A stretch of 64,000 bases of DNA from Desulfallas thermosapovorans DSM 6562 (GTDB taxonomy: Bacteria > Bacillota > Desulfotomaculia > Desulfotomaculales > Desulfallaceae), in NCBI RefSeq assembly GCF_008124625.1, contig NZ_VNHM01000013.1, positions 23,278 to 87,277 on the forward strand, read 5' to 3'. Below are positions 34,674 to 42,214 of this stretch, piece by piece (position 1 is the first letter of the stretch; the number at the start of each line of letters is the position of its first letter). Made by a program: the position numbers and the translations under genes. The notes beneath the pieces were generated by a model. That model ran no database searches, was not told the origin of the DNA, and saw only the letters and a program-made list of their open reading frames with translations.

Positions 34674-35693
34674 TTGAAAAATATGCTTAGAGGTTGTGGC
34701 AAAATATCGCATTTGCCAATAATTATTCTGATGGTTTTATCTTTATTGATTATAGCTACGCTAACTTCTTGTTCAAGTGCGGCCTGGAAAGTAAAAAGCC
34801 AGCTGGATAATCCCACTCAAATAGAATCATATGATCATTACCTATATTTTTTAGACAATTATTCAACAATAAAAATGTATGACCAGGGGGAAATTTATGA
34901 CCTTACAGCCTGGATACCTGAGGAACAGGAAATTATACAGGAAGCCATAGAAGATTTTTCTGTGGTAAGTCCTCTAAAATTAGCGGTTTTAAATTGCCAA
35001 TATGAACAGGGTGTCGTACAAGAATCTACTCTCAACTTAATTGATGTTGAAAAGAAAGAGATAAAAAAAATCTTCTCTGCGCAAGAGTACTTTAATTCAT
35101 TAGATGTGGATCAAAAAGGTAATTTTTATTTATCTTCCGCAAAGCAGGTGTTAAGAATAACACCCGAGGGTAAAGAAAATGTAATTTTCAATTTTGAAAA
35201 TCTGCCATCAAACCAACGTCAACAAGATGCATATTTCAGTAAACTTTTTGTGGGTAAAAATGATCATCTTTTTGTTGTTTTAGAAAAAAGAGCACATGAT
35301 GATTCCAGCATAAATGTTTTAGAGATAAATAGCAGCGGGGATATAATGAATTCATATAACCCTCAAGATATTCTTAAAAACCGGTACTCTCCTTGGACTT
35401 TGGCATTAAAGTATGAAGATAATTCGTTGTTTTTCCGTTCCGGAGGAAAATTATACAAGTGGGGTATACCTGGCCTTCCTAACGACTTACAAATGCTTTT
35501 TAATATAGATATAAATGATATTCATTATTGGGAAGTAATAGATTTGATTAAAACGAATGATGGGGAATATGTTTTACTGGTTACAGATTCAGATACGGGA
35601 ATTTCCACAGAGGTATGGAAACTAGTGAAAATGGGCAGGCCGATAGTCAATTTTGTTAGCACTGAAGTCACCAGGGATTGGAATAAAAACTAA
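34674..35693 (+). CDS. Predicted lipoprotein, beta-propeller-like
   Basis: A 339-residue protein with a signal peptide and a lipobox ending at C33 (LTSC). The mature part has repeated short beta-strand units (YLYFLDN, NFYLSSAKQVLRITPEG, HLFVVLEK, SLFFRSGGKLYKWG), resembling a propeller fold. TTG 34674 follows AAAGGGGGG; ATG 34683 is an alternative. It is AT-rich relative to the core genome. No enzymatic motif is seen, so a binding or sensing role at the outer face of the membrane is the limit of inference. Confidence 0.7.
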   Translation: MKNMLRGCGKISHLPIIILMVLSLLIIATLTSCSSAAWKVKSQLDNPTQIESYDHYLYFLDNYSTIKMYDQGEIYDLTAWIPEEQEIIQEAIEDFSVVSPLKLAVLNCQYEQGVVQESTLNLIDVEKKEIKKIFSAQEYFNSLDVDQKGNFYLSSAKQVLRITPEGKENVIFNFENLPSNQRQQDAYFSKLFVGKNDHLFVVLEKRAHDDSSINVLEINSSGDIMNSYNPQDILKNRYSPWTLALKYEDNSLFFRSGGKLYKWGIPGLPNDLQMLFNIDINDIHYWEVIDLIKTNDGEYVLLVTDSDTGISTEVWKLVKMGRPIVNFVSTEVTRDWNKN

Positions 35694-35765
35694 AAAGAGG
35701 AGAAAGGAGTTGCGTGAGATTGCTACCGAGGCTAGCTTGACCGAAACAGGTTCGGGCAGGCCTTT

Positions 35766-36251
35766 TTGCATCTGGCCGAAAGGAAAAAAAGGGGTAATGA
35801 AGCAGAGCTATTGGTAATAAACGGTGCAAAAATACAAGCATTGCAGCATGAATATCACATGACCATGGGCGGTGTAGTGCAGCATATCAAAGGAAACGCG
35901 TATAACAAAGCCATTTATGATGTGTTTTTAGCACATAAAGGCAGCAAGGTGGAAGCTCCCGCTAGTTACTCCTGGCAGGTTAACATGGACCTACCCGGAG
36001 CCTATTATAAATTGGGACAATATGACTTTTTGGATTTGGATGGTAACAGTATACAACGATTTGATATTTATGGTTTGATTAATGCTCATCCCGCCGAAAT
36101 TTTGGTCGGGTTCCCCGAGATTTTGCTTTACGATGCTTCTGCCAACCAATGGTTTTTGTTTAGCGACACTGCAAAGCAGTCCATTGACCAGTTAATATTT
36201 ACAGCCACAAAAAACGGTTTTCAAACAGTTATAAGCAATACGGTTGTGTGA
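35766..36251 (+). pseudogene. Hypothetical protein, probably 5'-truncated or frameshifted
   Basis: A 161-residue reading with a TTG start but no convincing ribosome-binding site. The same strand in the next frame (about 35710-35790) is open into the A/G-rich run at 35780-35797 and then stops, so a one-base slip there could join the two frames. A translated segment GGVVQHIKGNAYNKAIYDVF and a compact C-terminal half look like real protein. No family is recognised. It may instead be an intact gene with a weak start. Confidence 0.45.
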
Positions 36252-36310
36252 TGCCACTTGGGCAGCCTGGATGCCACTCTTGCAGCCGGCTGCCGTGTCC
36301 GTTAAATAAC

Positions 36311-36354
36311 TTTATTGTCAACCATAATAATTTTATAGGTTTACATCTCCTATG
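36311..36354 (+). repeat. 44-bp direct repeat, right copy
   Basis: The partner of 31366-31409 (39/44 identical). It lies 39 bp before the bioB BirA operator. Confidence 0.8.
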
Positions 36355-36392
36355 CACTTTGGTAATATCTAATAAGGGTTTTTGCCTGGCAA

Positions 36393-36424
36393 TCGTTAAC
36401 CCCATTTTGCAAACCAGTTAACAT
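36393..36424 (+). promoter_or_regulatory. BirA operator upstream of bioB
   Basis: TCGTTAACC and AGTTAACAT are separated by exactly 14 bp, the same geometry as the bioY operator, with imperfect outer bases. It lies 98 bp before the bioB start. Confidence 0.8.
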
Positions 36425-36521
36425 TATGCATGGGTAATAGATGTTTTATATTGATCCACTGGAAAACAGTTGAAAATATTACTAATGCGGCTATCAAAAT
36501 AGTAACCGAGGAGGAGTCCAT

Positions 36522-37499
36522 TTGCTGGAACAGCTAAAAGTAAAAATTACAGATGCCTTGCCAATAAGTAAAGAAACGGCAATGGAACTTAATCAATTGA
36601 CCGGTTTAGAAATCTATGATTTGGTGAGCCTGTCCGGCAGGGTTACCCGTGAGCATTTTCCGGAAAACAGGGTGGATTTGTGTTCCATTATTAACGCCCG
36701 GTCAGGCCATTGCAGTGAAAATTGCACATTTTGTGCCCAATCATCCCACTATCATACCAATGTGCAAACTTACCCCATGTTGAGTCCTGAAAAGATTTTG
36801 AGTTACGCAATTAAAGTAGAGTCTTCGGGGGTGCAGCGGTTTTCCATGGTTACCAGCGGCCGGGGTATTTCCGACCGTGACCTGGAAACAGTGCTGGAAA
36901 CCCTTGTGCTCTTACGCCGGGAAACTAATCTTGACCTGTGCGCTTCCCTGGGTATTATTAACGAAAAACAGGCGTCCATGCTTGCGGAAGCGGGATTATC
37001 CACCTACCACCATAACCTGGAGGCGTCGCCCGGCTATTTTAATCAAATTTGTACCACCCATACATACCAGGAAAGGGTGGAGACCATACTGGCCGCCCAA
37101 AAAGCCGGTTTGCGGGTGTGTGTCGGTGGCATACTGGGCCTTGGGGAATCCCCGGTACACCAGGTTGAATTGGCCTTGGAATTGCAAAAACTGCACATTG
37201 ATTCTGTGCCCCTGAACTTTTTAAACCCTATACCGGGGACGCCGCTCCAAAACCAAAGGATCTTATCTCCCCTGGAAATATTACGGGCCATAGCTGTTTT
37301 CCGGCTGGTGCTGCCCCGGGCGGTGTTGCGCCTTTGCGGCGGTAGAAAAGAAGGTTTACGCCGCCTTCAACCCCTGGCTTTTTTAGCCGGGGCAAATGGG
37401 CTTATGGTGGGTGATTATTTAACTACCAGCGGGGAAACAATTCAAGAAGATTTACGCATGCTCCAGGATCTTGGTTTTTTAAATGTGCAAACAATATAA
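36522..37499 (+). CDS. bioB: Biotin synthase
   Basis: A 325-residue radical SAM enzyme that inserts sulfur into dethiobiotin. The SAM cluster cysteines are C64, C68 and C71 (CSENCTFC), with the usual QSSHYHTN context and a SLG motif near 146. The TTG start at 36522 follows GAGGAGGAG. It is isolated from other bio biosynthesis genes but shares the BirA operator with bioY. Confidence 0.95.
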   Translation: MLEQLKVKITDALPISKETAMELNQLTGLEIYDLVSLSGRVTREHFPENRVDLCSIINARSGHCSENCTFCAQSSHYHTNVQTYPMLSPEKILSYAIKVESSGVQRFSMVTSGRGISDRDLETVLETLVLLRRETNLDLCASLGIINEKQASMLAEAGLSTYHHNLEASPGYFNQICTTHTYQERVETILAAQKAGLRVCVGGILGLGESPVHQVELALELQKLHIDSVPLNFLNPIPGTPLQNQRILSPLEILRAIAVFRLVLPRAVLRLCGGRKEGLRRLQPLAFLAGANGLMVGDYLTTSGETIQEDLRMLQDLGFLNVQTI

Positions 37500-37516
37500 A
37501 TTTTTGATACACAGTA

Positions 37517-37561
37517 AAACGGTCTACTTGCTGTTGGTGAGTAGACCGTTTCTTTTGTTTT
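37517..37561 (+). terminator. Terminator of bioB
   Basis: The 12-bp arms AAACGGTCTACT and AGTAGACCGTTT enclose an 11-base loop and are followed by CTTTTGTTTT. Confidence 0.85.
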
Positions 37562-37708
37562 CTAAGGTTCTACTGTAATATGCCACGAGAATATGCCACG
37601 AGCCCCTGGCTCCGGTGGTTATAACTAAGAACGGCGAAGCCGGCTGCAGGAGTTAATTCACTAAATAACCGCTTCCCTTAAAACGCTTTAGAGCTGTGAA
37701 TGAAATTT

Positions 37709-37727
37709 AATACCCCTATGGGGTATT
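37709..37727 (+). promoter_or_regulatory. CsoR/CstR-like palindrome, distal
   Basis: AATACCCC-TAT-GGGGTATT is a perfect palindrome of the C-tract/G-tract type bound by CsoR-family repressors. It lies 190 bp before the reductase gene. Confidence 0.6.
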
Positions 37728-37817
37728 GTTATAATGAATTAACATCCAGCAAGCCCATGCCCAAAAAGCTGCACAAATTTCTTTCATAAATACATCAAAT
37801 AAGGGCTTAAAAACATT

Positions 37818-37847
37818 TTGACAAATATGCCTGTCTAGCTGTATAAT
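37818..37847 (+). promoter_or_regulatory. Promoter of the membrane reductase gene
   Basis: Perfect TTGACA and TATAAT with an 18-bp spacer; transcription should start near 37854. Confidence 0.85.
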
Positions 37848-37859
37848 TAAATCAAAAAT

Positions 37860-37877
37860 TATACCCCCAGGGGTATA
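37860..37877 (+). promoter_or_regulatory. CsoR/CstR-like operator over the start site
   Basis: TATACCCC-CA-GGGGTATA lies just downstream of the -10, where a bound repressor would block transcription. It matches the TATACCCC/GGGGTATA type of copper- or persulfide-responsive CsoR-family sites. Confidence 0.7.
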
Positions 37878-37898
37878 TAATGAAAGGTGGTTTGAGAC

Positions 37899-39362
37899 AT
37901 GGCTTCTTTTTACATTAAGACCAATCGGGTATTCAACTCAGTCAGGAAATACAGCTGGATGTTTGTCCCGCTGGTGGCTTTTGGCGGGTTATGGTTCCCC
38001 AAACTGGGCTTGCTGATTATACCGCTTATGCTGACCCTGGCTGTAATGGCTTTTTTGAAGGGCAAATACTGGTGTGGCAATATCTGTCCCCACGGCAGTT
38101 TGTTTGATTTTATCATTATGCCCCGCGGGGCAAATAGAAAAATACCTGCTTTTATGAAACACAAATTAATGGCTGCGGCAGTGTTTACCTGGTTCATGTA
38201 CATGATGATTAGCCGTTTGATTAAAGTATTTGCCATTTATGGCAGCGCCAGTTTTCTCGATAAGCTGGGATACATTTTTGTCATGAACTATCTGGTGGTA
38301 ACCATTGTGGGAACAATCCTGGCCTTTAGTATCAGTCCTCGGGCATGGTGTAATTTTTGCCCTATGGGAACGCTGGAAATACTCACTTACAAGCTTGGAA
38401 AGCTACTGCGCCTCAACAGGAAGACCGACGCAAAAGTAACTATAGCCAGCAAAGAAATGTGTCACACTTGCGGTAAATGTTCCCGGGTTTGCCCCATGCA
38501 GCTAACTCCCTACCTGGAATTTTCGGAGAAGAACCAGTTTGATAACGAAGCATGCATACGGTGTTCCACTTGCGTTCATAATTGTCCAGCGGGCATCCTG
38601 TCGCTGAGCAATGAATCAGAGGCTCTCCGGCTTAAAGAGGAAACTGATATTGACGGTTACAGGGAAAGAAGAAAAATTGCCGCGAGTATCAGTCAAATTA
38701 GAAAACTTACCGGTGATGTAAATGAGTATACTTTTAAGATGATTAAACCCAAGAAGTTGGATTATAAACCGGGGCAGTTCATACTGGTTAAAATCAGTGA
38801 GCAGCCCAAAATGTTCAGGGCCTATTCAATTTCATCCTGCAAAAAAGACGGGACGGAAGTTAAGGTTTCGGTAAAATATACGCCCGGTGGCTTTGGCTCA
38901 CAAATACTCTTTGATACTTTTAAAGAGGGAGATCTGGTTGAGCTGGAAGGGCCTATGGGGAAAGAACTGGTGGTCAATAAAAATTCAGATAATTTCCTTT
39001 TGGTGGCCGGCGGAATAGGCATAACGCCGTTTGTGCCGGTAGCAGGGGATATCGTTAAAAATTCAAATAACGAAAAGAATGTCAAGCTGGTTTATGGCGT
39101 TAATAGAGCAAAAGAGCTGATTTACGATGACCACTTCAGTACACTGCAGTCCCAGAGCAGTAAATTTGAATATATCAAGGTGGTGGCGAACGATAAGGAC
39201 TGGTCCGGTAAACGGGGATTTGTTACCGATGTTATTAAAGAGTTGAATTTAAAAGGTTATAAAGTTTATATGTGCGGTCCTAAACCGATGATTAACGCCT
39301 CCTTGAAGGTCCTGCACGGTGCAGGCGTTGAACCGGAGAATATCTACTATGAAAGTGCTTAA
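37899..39362 (+). CDS. Membrane 4Fe-4S protein fused to a ferredoxin-NAD(P)+ reductase-like flavin domain
   Basis: A 487-residue fusion. Residues 1-165 are a NapH/RnfD-like membrane part with 4-5 helices and two CxxxCP motifs (CGNICPHGS near 62, CNFCPMG near 150). Residues 188-235 hold two ferredoxin clusters (CHTCGKCSRVCP and CIRCSTCVHNCP). Residues 260-487 are an FNR-type module: FRAYSISS for flavin, GGIGITPF for NAD(P), MCGPKPM near the C-terminus. It likely moves electrons between NAD(P)H and a membrane or extracytoplasmic acceptor. The CsoR/CstR-like operators suggest induction by metal or reactive sulfur. Confidence 0.82.
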   Translation: MASFYIKTNRVFNSVRKYSWMFVPLVAFGGLWFPKLGLLIIPLMLTLAVMAFLKGKYWCGNICPHGSLFDFIIMPRGANRKIPAFMKHKLMAAAVFTWFMYMMISRLIKVFAIYGSASFLDKLGYIFVMNYLVVTIVGTILAFSISPRAWCNFCPMGTLEILTYKLGKLLRLNRKTDAKVTIASKEMCHTCGKCSRVCPMQLTPYLEFSEKNQFDNEACIRCSTCVHNCPAGILSLSNESEALRLKEETDIDGYRERRKIAASISQIRKLTGDVNEYTFKMIKPKKLDYKPGQFILVKISEQPKMFRAYSISSCKKDGTEVKVSVKYTPGGFGSQILFDTFKEGDLVELEGPMGKELVVNKNSDNFLLVAGGIGITPFVPVAGDIVKNSNNEKNVKLVYGVNRAKELIYDDHFSTLQSQSSKFEYIKVVANDKDWSGKRGFVTDVIKELNLKGYKVYMCGPKPMINASLKVLHGAGVEPENIYYESA

Positions 39363-39373
39363 AAATCTAGCAC

Positions 39374-39416
39374 AAAACCCCACACGTAACATTAAATGTT
39401 ATCTGTGGGGTTTTTT
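39374..39416 (+). terminator. Terminator of the reductase gene
   Basis: The arms AAAACCCCACA and TGTGGGGTTTT, with an inner TAACAT/ATGTTA stem, are followed by TTTTTT. The stretch 39417-39700 holds only a small degraded-looking minus-strand reading (see rejected items). Confidence 0.88.
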
Positions 39417-39710
39417 GCTATAATAATGGCTTACACATTAGCGATAAGCAGAAAATTTTCAAAATAATATCGAATTTAACTTGCATAGCAGCGCTGTCAT
39501 GAGCACCATGTCCTTTGCATAATAATTAGCTTGTCATAAGACGAAAAGTTTCCGGTTGGATGCGAGAAAGTTATCGATTTGAAGACCCCACCCGCCCTGT
39601 ATGCGGCGAAACTCATTTTTTCTCCGAACTTCTGACGTTTACGTTAATCAACACGGTATCAACCGCTAATAGTAAAATATTCAGGCCGGCAATAAGCTTG
39701 AAGTTCTTCT

Positions 39711-39739
39711 TTGACTTGCCGGGCCTGTGCTGTTAAAAT
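39711..39739 (+). promoter_or_regulatory. Promoter of the regulator / acyl-ACP reductase-like operon
   Basis: TTGACT and TAAAAT with a 17-bp spacer. Confidence 0.75.
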
Positions 39740-39744
39740 GTAAC

Positions 39745-39764
39745 TGTACACAATATTGTGCACA
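39745..39764 (+). promoter_or_regulatory. 20-bp palindromic operator
   Basis: TGTACACAATATTGTGCACA is an inverted repeat with a single mismatched pair, placed over the expected start site. Autoregulation by the HTH protein that follows is likely. Confidence 0.7.
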
Positions 39765-39779
39765 GGTTATCCTGGTGAT

Positions 39780-40358
39780 ATGGTTAAACTTTTAATCGTC
39801 GCAATCACTGGCGGGGTAGAGGACATGGATTTAATACGTATCGGCGATAAAGTGATAAGCAGGCACAAAATAGATAATTTTATTACGGAGATTTTAGAGC
39901 TGCGGTCCATGGGGTTATCTCAGACCGATGTGGCGGCCCGGCTGGGCATAGACCGTACCCTGGTATCACGCCTGGAAAACTTGGGCGAGGTGCGCAAGGG
40001 CAAAAGTGTGGCCGTGATCGGTTTTCCCATTGCCAATCGTGACGAGTTATATGCTTTAATGCGGGACGAGGGTGTTGATTATGCACTGTTAATGAGTGAA
40101 GCGGAGCGCTGGGATTTTGTCAAGCAAAAAAGCGGCATAGAACTTTTTAATTCCATTATGGAACTGATTGCTTTGGTGCATTCCTATGATCAGGTGGTGG
40201 TTATAGGATCGGGCAAGAGGATTAAAATTTTGCGGGCTACGTTGGATAAGGAAGTGATAGGGCTGGAAATAGGCGATTCGCCCATCCAGGAAGATAAGTA
40301 CGTTGATCCGGCGGAATTGGCGGCGGTGATCAGGGCCATTAAAGGAGGAAAGGTTTGA
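39780..40358 (+). CDS. Helix-turn-helix transcriptional regulator
   Basis: A 192-residue protein, or 177 if it starts at ATG 39825 (MDLIRIGDKV). A Cro/C1-like helix-turn-helix lies at about residues 40-70 (GLSQTDVAARLGIDRTLVSRL), and a larger C-terminal domain follows that I cannot classify (VAVIGFPI, VVVIGSGKRIK). It is coupled to the next gene by a one-base overlap (TGATG). The palindrome upstream and the genetic pairing suggest it controls the acyl-ACP reductase-like enzyme. Confidence 0.75.
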   Translation: MVKLLIVAITGGVEDMDLIRIGDKVISRHKIDNFITEILELRSMGLSQTDVAARLGIDRTLVSRLENLGEVRKGKSVAVIGFPIANRDELYALMRDEGVDYALLMSEAERWDFVKQKSGIELFNSIMELIALVHSYDQVVVIGSGKRIKILRATLDKEVIGLEIGDSPIQEDKYVDPAELAAVIRAIKGGKV

Positions 40359-41446
40359 TGAATACATTTGCGTTCATGATTCACCCTTTGGATATAAGTG
40401 ATTTTGCCCGTAAGTTCGGACTGCTGGGTAAATTGCCGCCCCGTCTGCTGGAGGGTTTGTTTAAATATGCACCGCCCATTAAGGTATCCAAAATCACCGG
40501 TGTCTATTCGGAGCATGCCCGGGCGGAAGGGTGGTTTGTAGCTTGTCCCATTACCGCCCGCTTGATGATGGAATTACCTGAGGAATTTGTTATAAACAAA
40601 ATTATAAAAACCGGTAAACTGGCCCAGAAGATGGGAGCTAAAATACTGGGACTGGGCGCCTTTACCTCGGTGGTGGGGGATGCCGGTATTACCGTGGCCA
40701 AAAACCTGGATATTGCTGTCACCACCGGTAACAGCTACACAGTGGCCACGGCGTTGGAAGGTACCAGAGAGGCAGCCCGCTTGATGGGCCATGACCTGAA
40801 AAAATGCCACGCTGTGGTGGTGGGAGCCACGGGTTCCATCGGACAGGTTTGCGCACGGGTGCTGGCCCGGGACGTGCGCTATTTGACGCTGGTGGCAAGG
40901 CAGAAAAACCGGTTGGAGGAACTAGCCCGCAAGATCATGTATGAAACCGGGGTGGCGGCCAGAATTACCTCGGATATCAAACATGCTCTGAAGAACGCCC
41001 AGATTGTGATCACCGTGACCAGCGCGGTGGATACCATCATTGGTCCCGAGGATTTAATGCCCGGAGCCGTGGTATGTGATGTTAGCCGTCCACGCAACGT
41101 GTCCAAACAGGTGGCTGAAAAACGCCGGGATGTGCTGGTAATTGAGGGCGGTGTGGTTAATGTGCCGGGTGAAGTTGATTTTCACTTTAATTTTGGATTT
41201 CCCGAGGGCACGTCCTATGCATGCATGGCGGAAACCATGATGCTGGCCATGGAGGGCCGCTACGAGAATTTTACTTTGGGCCGGGATTTAAGTATTGAGC
41301 AGGTGGAACAGATATCGGCGCTGGCCCGTAAACACGGGTTTCGCCTGGCCGGTTTTCGCAGTTTTGAAAGGGCGGTTAGTCCCGGGGAAATAGCCCTGAT
41401 TAAAGAGCGGGCCAGGGCGAGTCTAGCCCTGCCCGAGGCCCGGTAA
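40358..41446 (+). CDS. Acyl-ACP reductase-like / shikimate-dehydrogenase-fold oxidoreductase
   Basis: A 362-residue protein resembling cyanobacterial fatty acyl-ACP reductase (AAR). The NADPH-binding VVVGATGSIGQV is near residue 150, and C289 in SYACMAETMML sits where the AAR catalytic cysteine of an ACxAE motif is expected. If active it would reduce acyl-ACP or acyl-CoA to aldehyde; no aldehyde deformylating oxygenase is present, as expected of an anaerobe. ATG 40358 overlaps the previous stop; AAAGGAGG lies upstream. Automatic annotation often calls such genes 'shikimate dehydrogenase', which the length and motifs do not support. Confidence 0.7.
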   Translation: MNTFAFMIHPLDISDFARKFGLLGKLPPRLLEGLFKYAPPIKVSKITGVYSEHARAEGWFVACPITARLMMELPEEFVINKIIKTGKLAQKMGAKILGLGAFTSVVGDAGITVAKNLDIAVTTGNSYTVATALEGTREAARLMGHDLKKCHAVVVGATGSIGQVCARVLARDVRYLTLVARQKNRLEELARKIMYETGVAARITSDIKHALKNAQIVITVTSAVDTIIGPEDLMPGAVVCDVSRPRNVSKQVAEKRRDVLVIEGGVVNVPGEVDFHFNFGFPEGTSYACMAETMMLAMEGRYENFTLGRDLSIEQVEQISALARKHGFRLAGFRSFERAVSPGEIALIKERARASLALPEAR

Positions 41447-41481
41447 TGCAATATTGTACGCTAGTACGCTTGCAGCAACCC

Positions 41482-41510
41482 TTGACAAAAAATAGTGGTC
41501 TACATATAAT
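41482..41510 (+). promoter_or_regulatory. Consensus promoter for greA
   Basis: TTGACA and TATAAT with an exact 17-bp spacer. Transcription should start near 41517, giving an approximately 190-nt leader. Confidence 0.9.
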
Positions 41511-41537
41511 GTTATGGATGAAAGGCAAGAACACCAG

Positions 41538-41565
41538 GCACTGCAATTTTTTTTTGCAGTGCTTT
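41538..41565 (+). terminator. Hairpin in the greA leader (candidate attenuator)
   Basis: GCACTGCAA and TTGCAGTGC enclose a T-only loop and are followed by TTT. It begins only about 20 nt after the predicted start site. Two tandem 13-bp TACTAAGCGGAGG units (41568-41593) and four ATTAAG units (about 41668-41691) follow before greA. Confidence 0.6.
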
Positions 41566-41705
41566 AATACTAAGCGGAGGTACTAAGCGGAGGTTTTGGC
41601 AACTTTTACTTGTATGTGCCTGTTTTTTCGAATAATTAAGTGGGAATAACATATATTGTTTTGTAAACTTAAGATTAAGATTAAGATTAAGGAGAAGGTA
41701 TTAAA

Positions 41706-42182
41706 ATGAGCGATAAGGAAGTTATTCTTACCATAGAGGGCCTTAAAAAACTGGAATCGGAATTGGAGGAACTAAAATCGGTGCGCCGCCGGGAGGTAGC
41801 CCAGCGAATTAAGCAGGCCATAGAATTCGGTGATATAAGCGAAAATTCCGAGTACGAGGATGCCAAAAACGAGCAGGCCTTTAATGAAGGGCGAATACTT
41901 ACGCTGGAAAAAATGCTGCGCAATGCCAAAATTATTGATGACGAAAATTTGGGCACCGAGGTGGTATCCATTGGCTCCACGGTGCTTTTGCGTGATATGG
42001 AATTTGACGAGGAGTTCAAGTGCACCATTGTCGGCTCTGCAGAGGCCGACCCCGCGGAAGATAAAATATCAAACGAATCCCCGGTGGGTAAAGCCATACT
42101 GGGTAAGTCCAAAGGTGAAACAGTGGAGGTTACCGTGCCTGCGGGCATTTTGAAGTACCAAATTGTGGATATAATTAAATAG
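41706..42182 (+). CDS. greA: Transcription elongation factor GreA
   Basis: A 158-residue protein with the N-terminal coiled coil (residues 1-75, including the tip [12 protein letters not shown]) and the C-terminal FKBP-like domain. It rescues backtracked RNA polymerase by stimulating transcript cleavage. AAGGAGAAGG precedes ATG 41706. lysS follows 32 bp downstream. Confidence 0.96.
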   Translation: MSDKEVILTIEGLKKLESELEELKSVRRREVAQRIKQAIEFGDISENSEYEDAKNEQAFNEGRILTLEKMLRNAKIIDDENLGTEVVSIGSTVLLRDMEFDEEFKCTIVGSAEADPAEDKISNESPVGKAILGKSKGETVEVTVPAGILKYQIVDIIK

Positions 42183-42214
42183 TTTGTTTAGTGCATCGGA
42201 GGTAATCACATTAA

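Noticed and set aside
37578..37602. Tandem ATATGCCACGAG units after the bioB terminator
   Set aside because: Two copies only, no context suggesting function.
39613..39731. Minus-strand open stretch encoding a hydrophobic segment (KLIAGLNILLLAVDTVLI) ending in a stop
   Set aside because: It has no ATG, GTG or TTG start and no ribosome-binding site, and its 5' end runs into the promoter of the next operon. It could be a gene remnant, but that cannot be supported.
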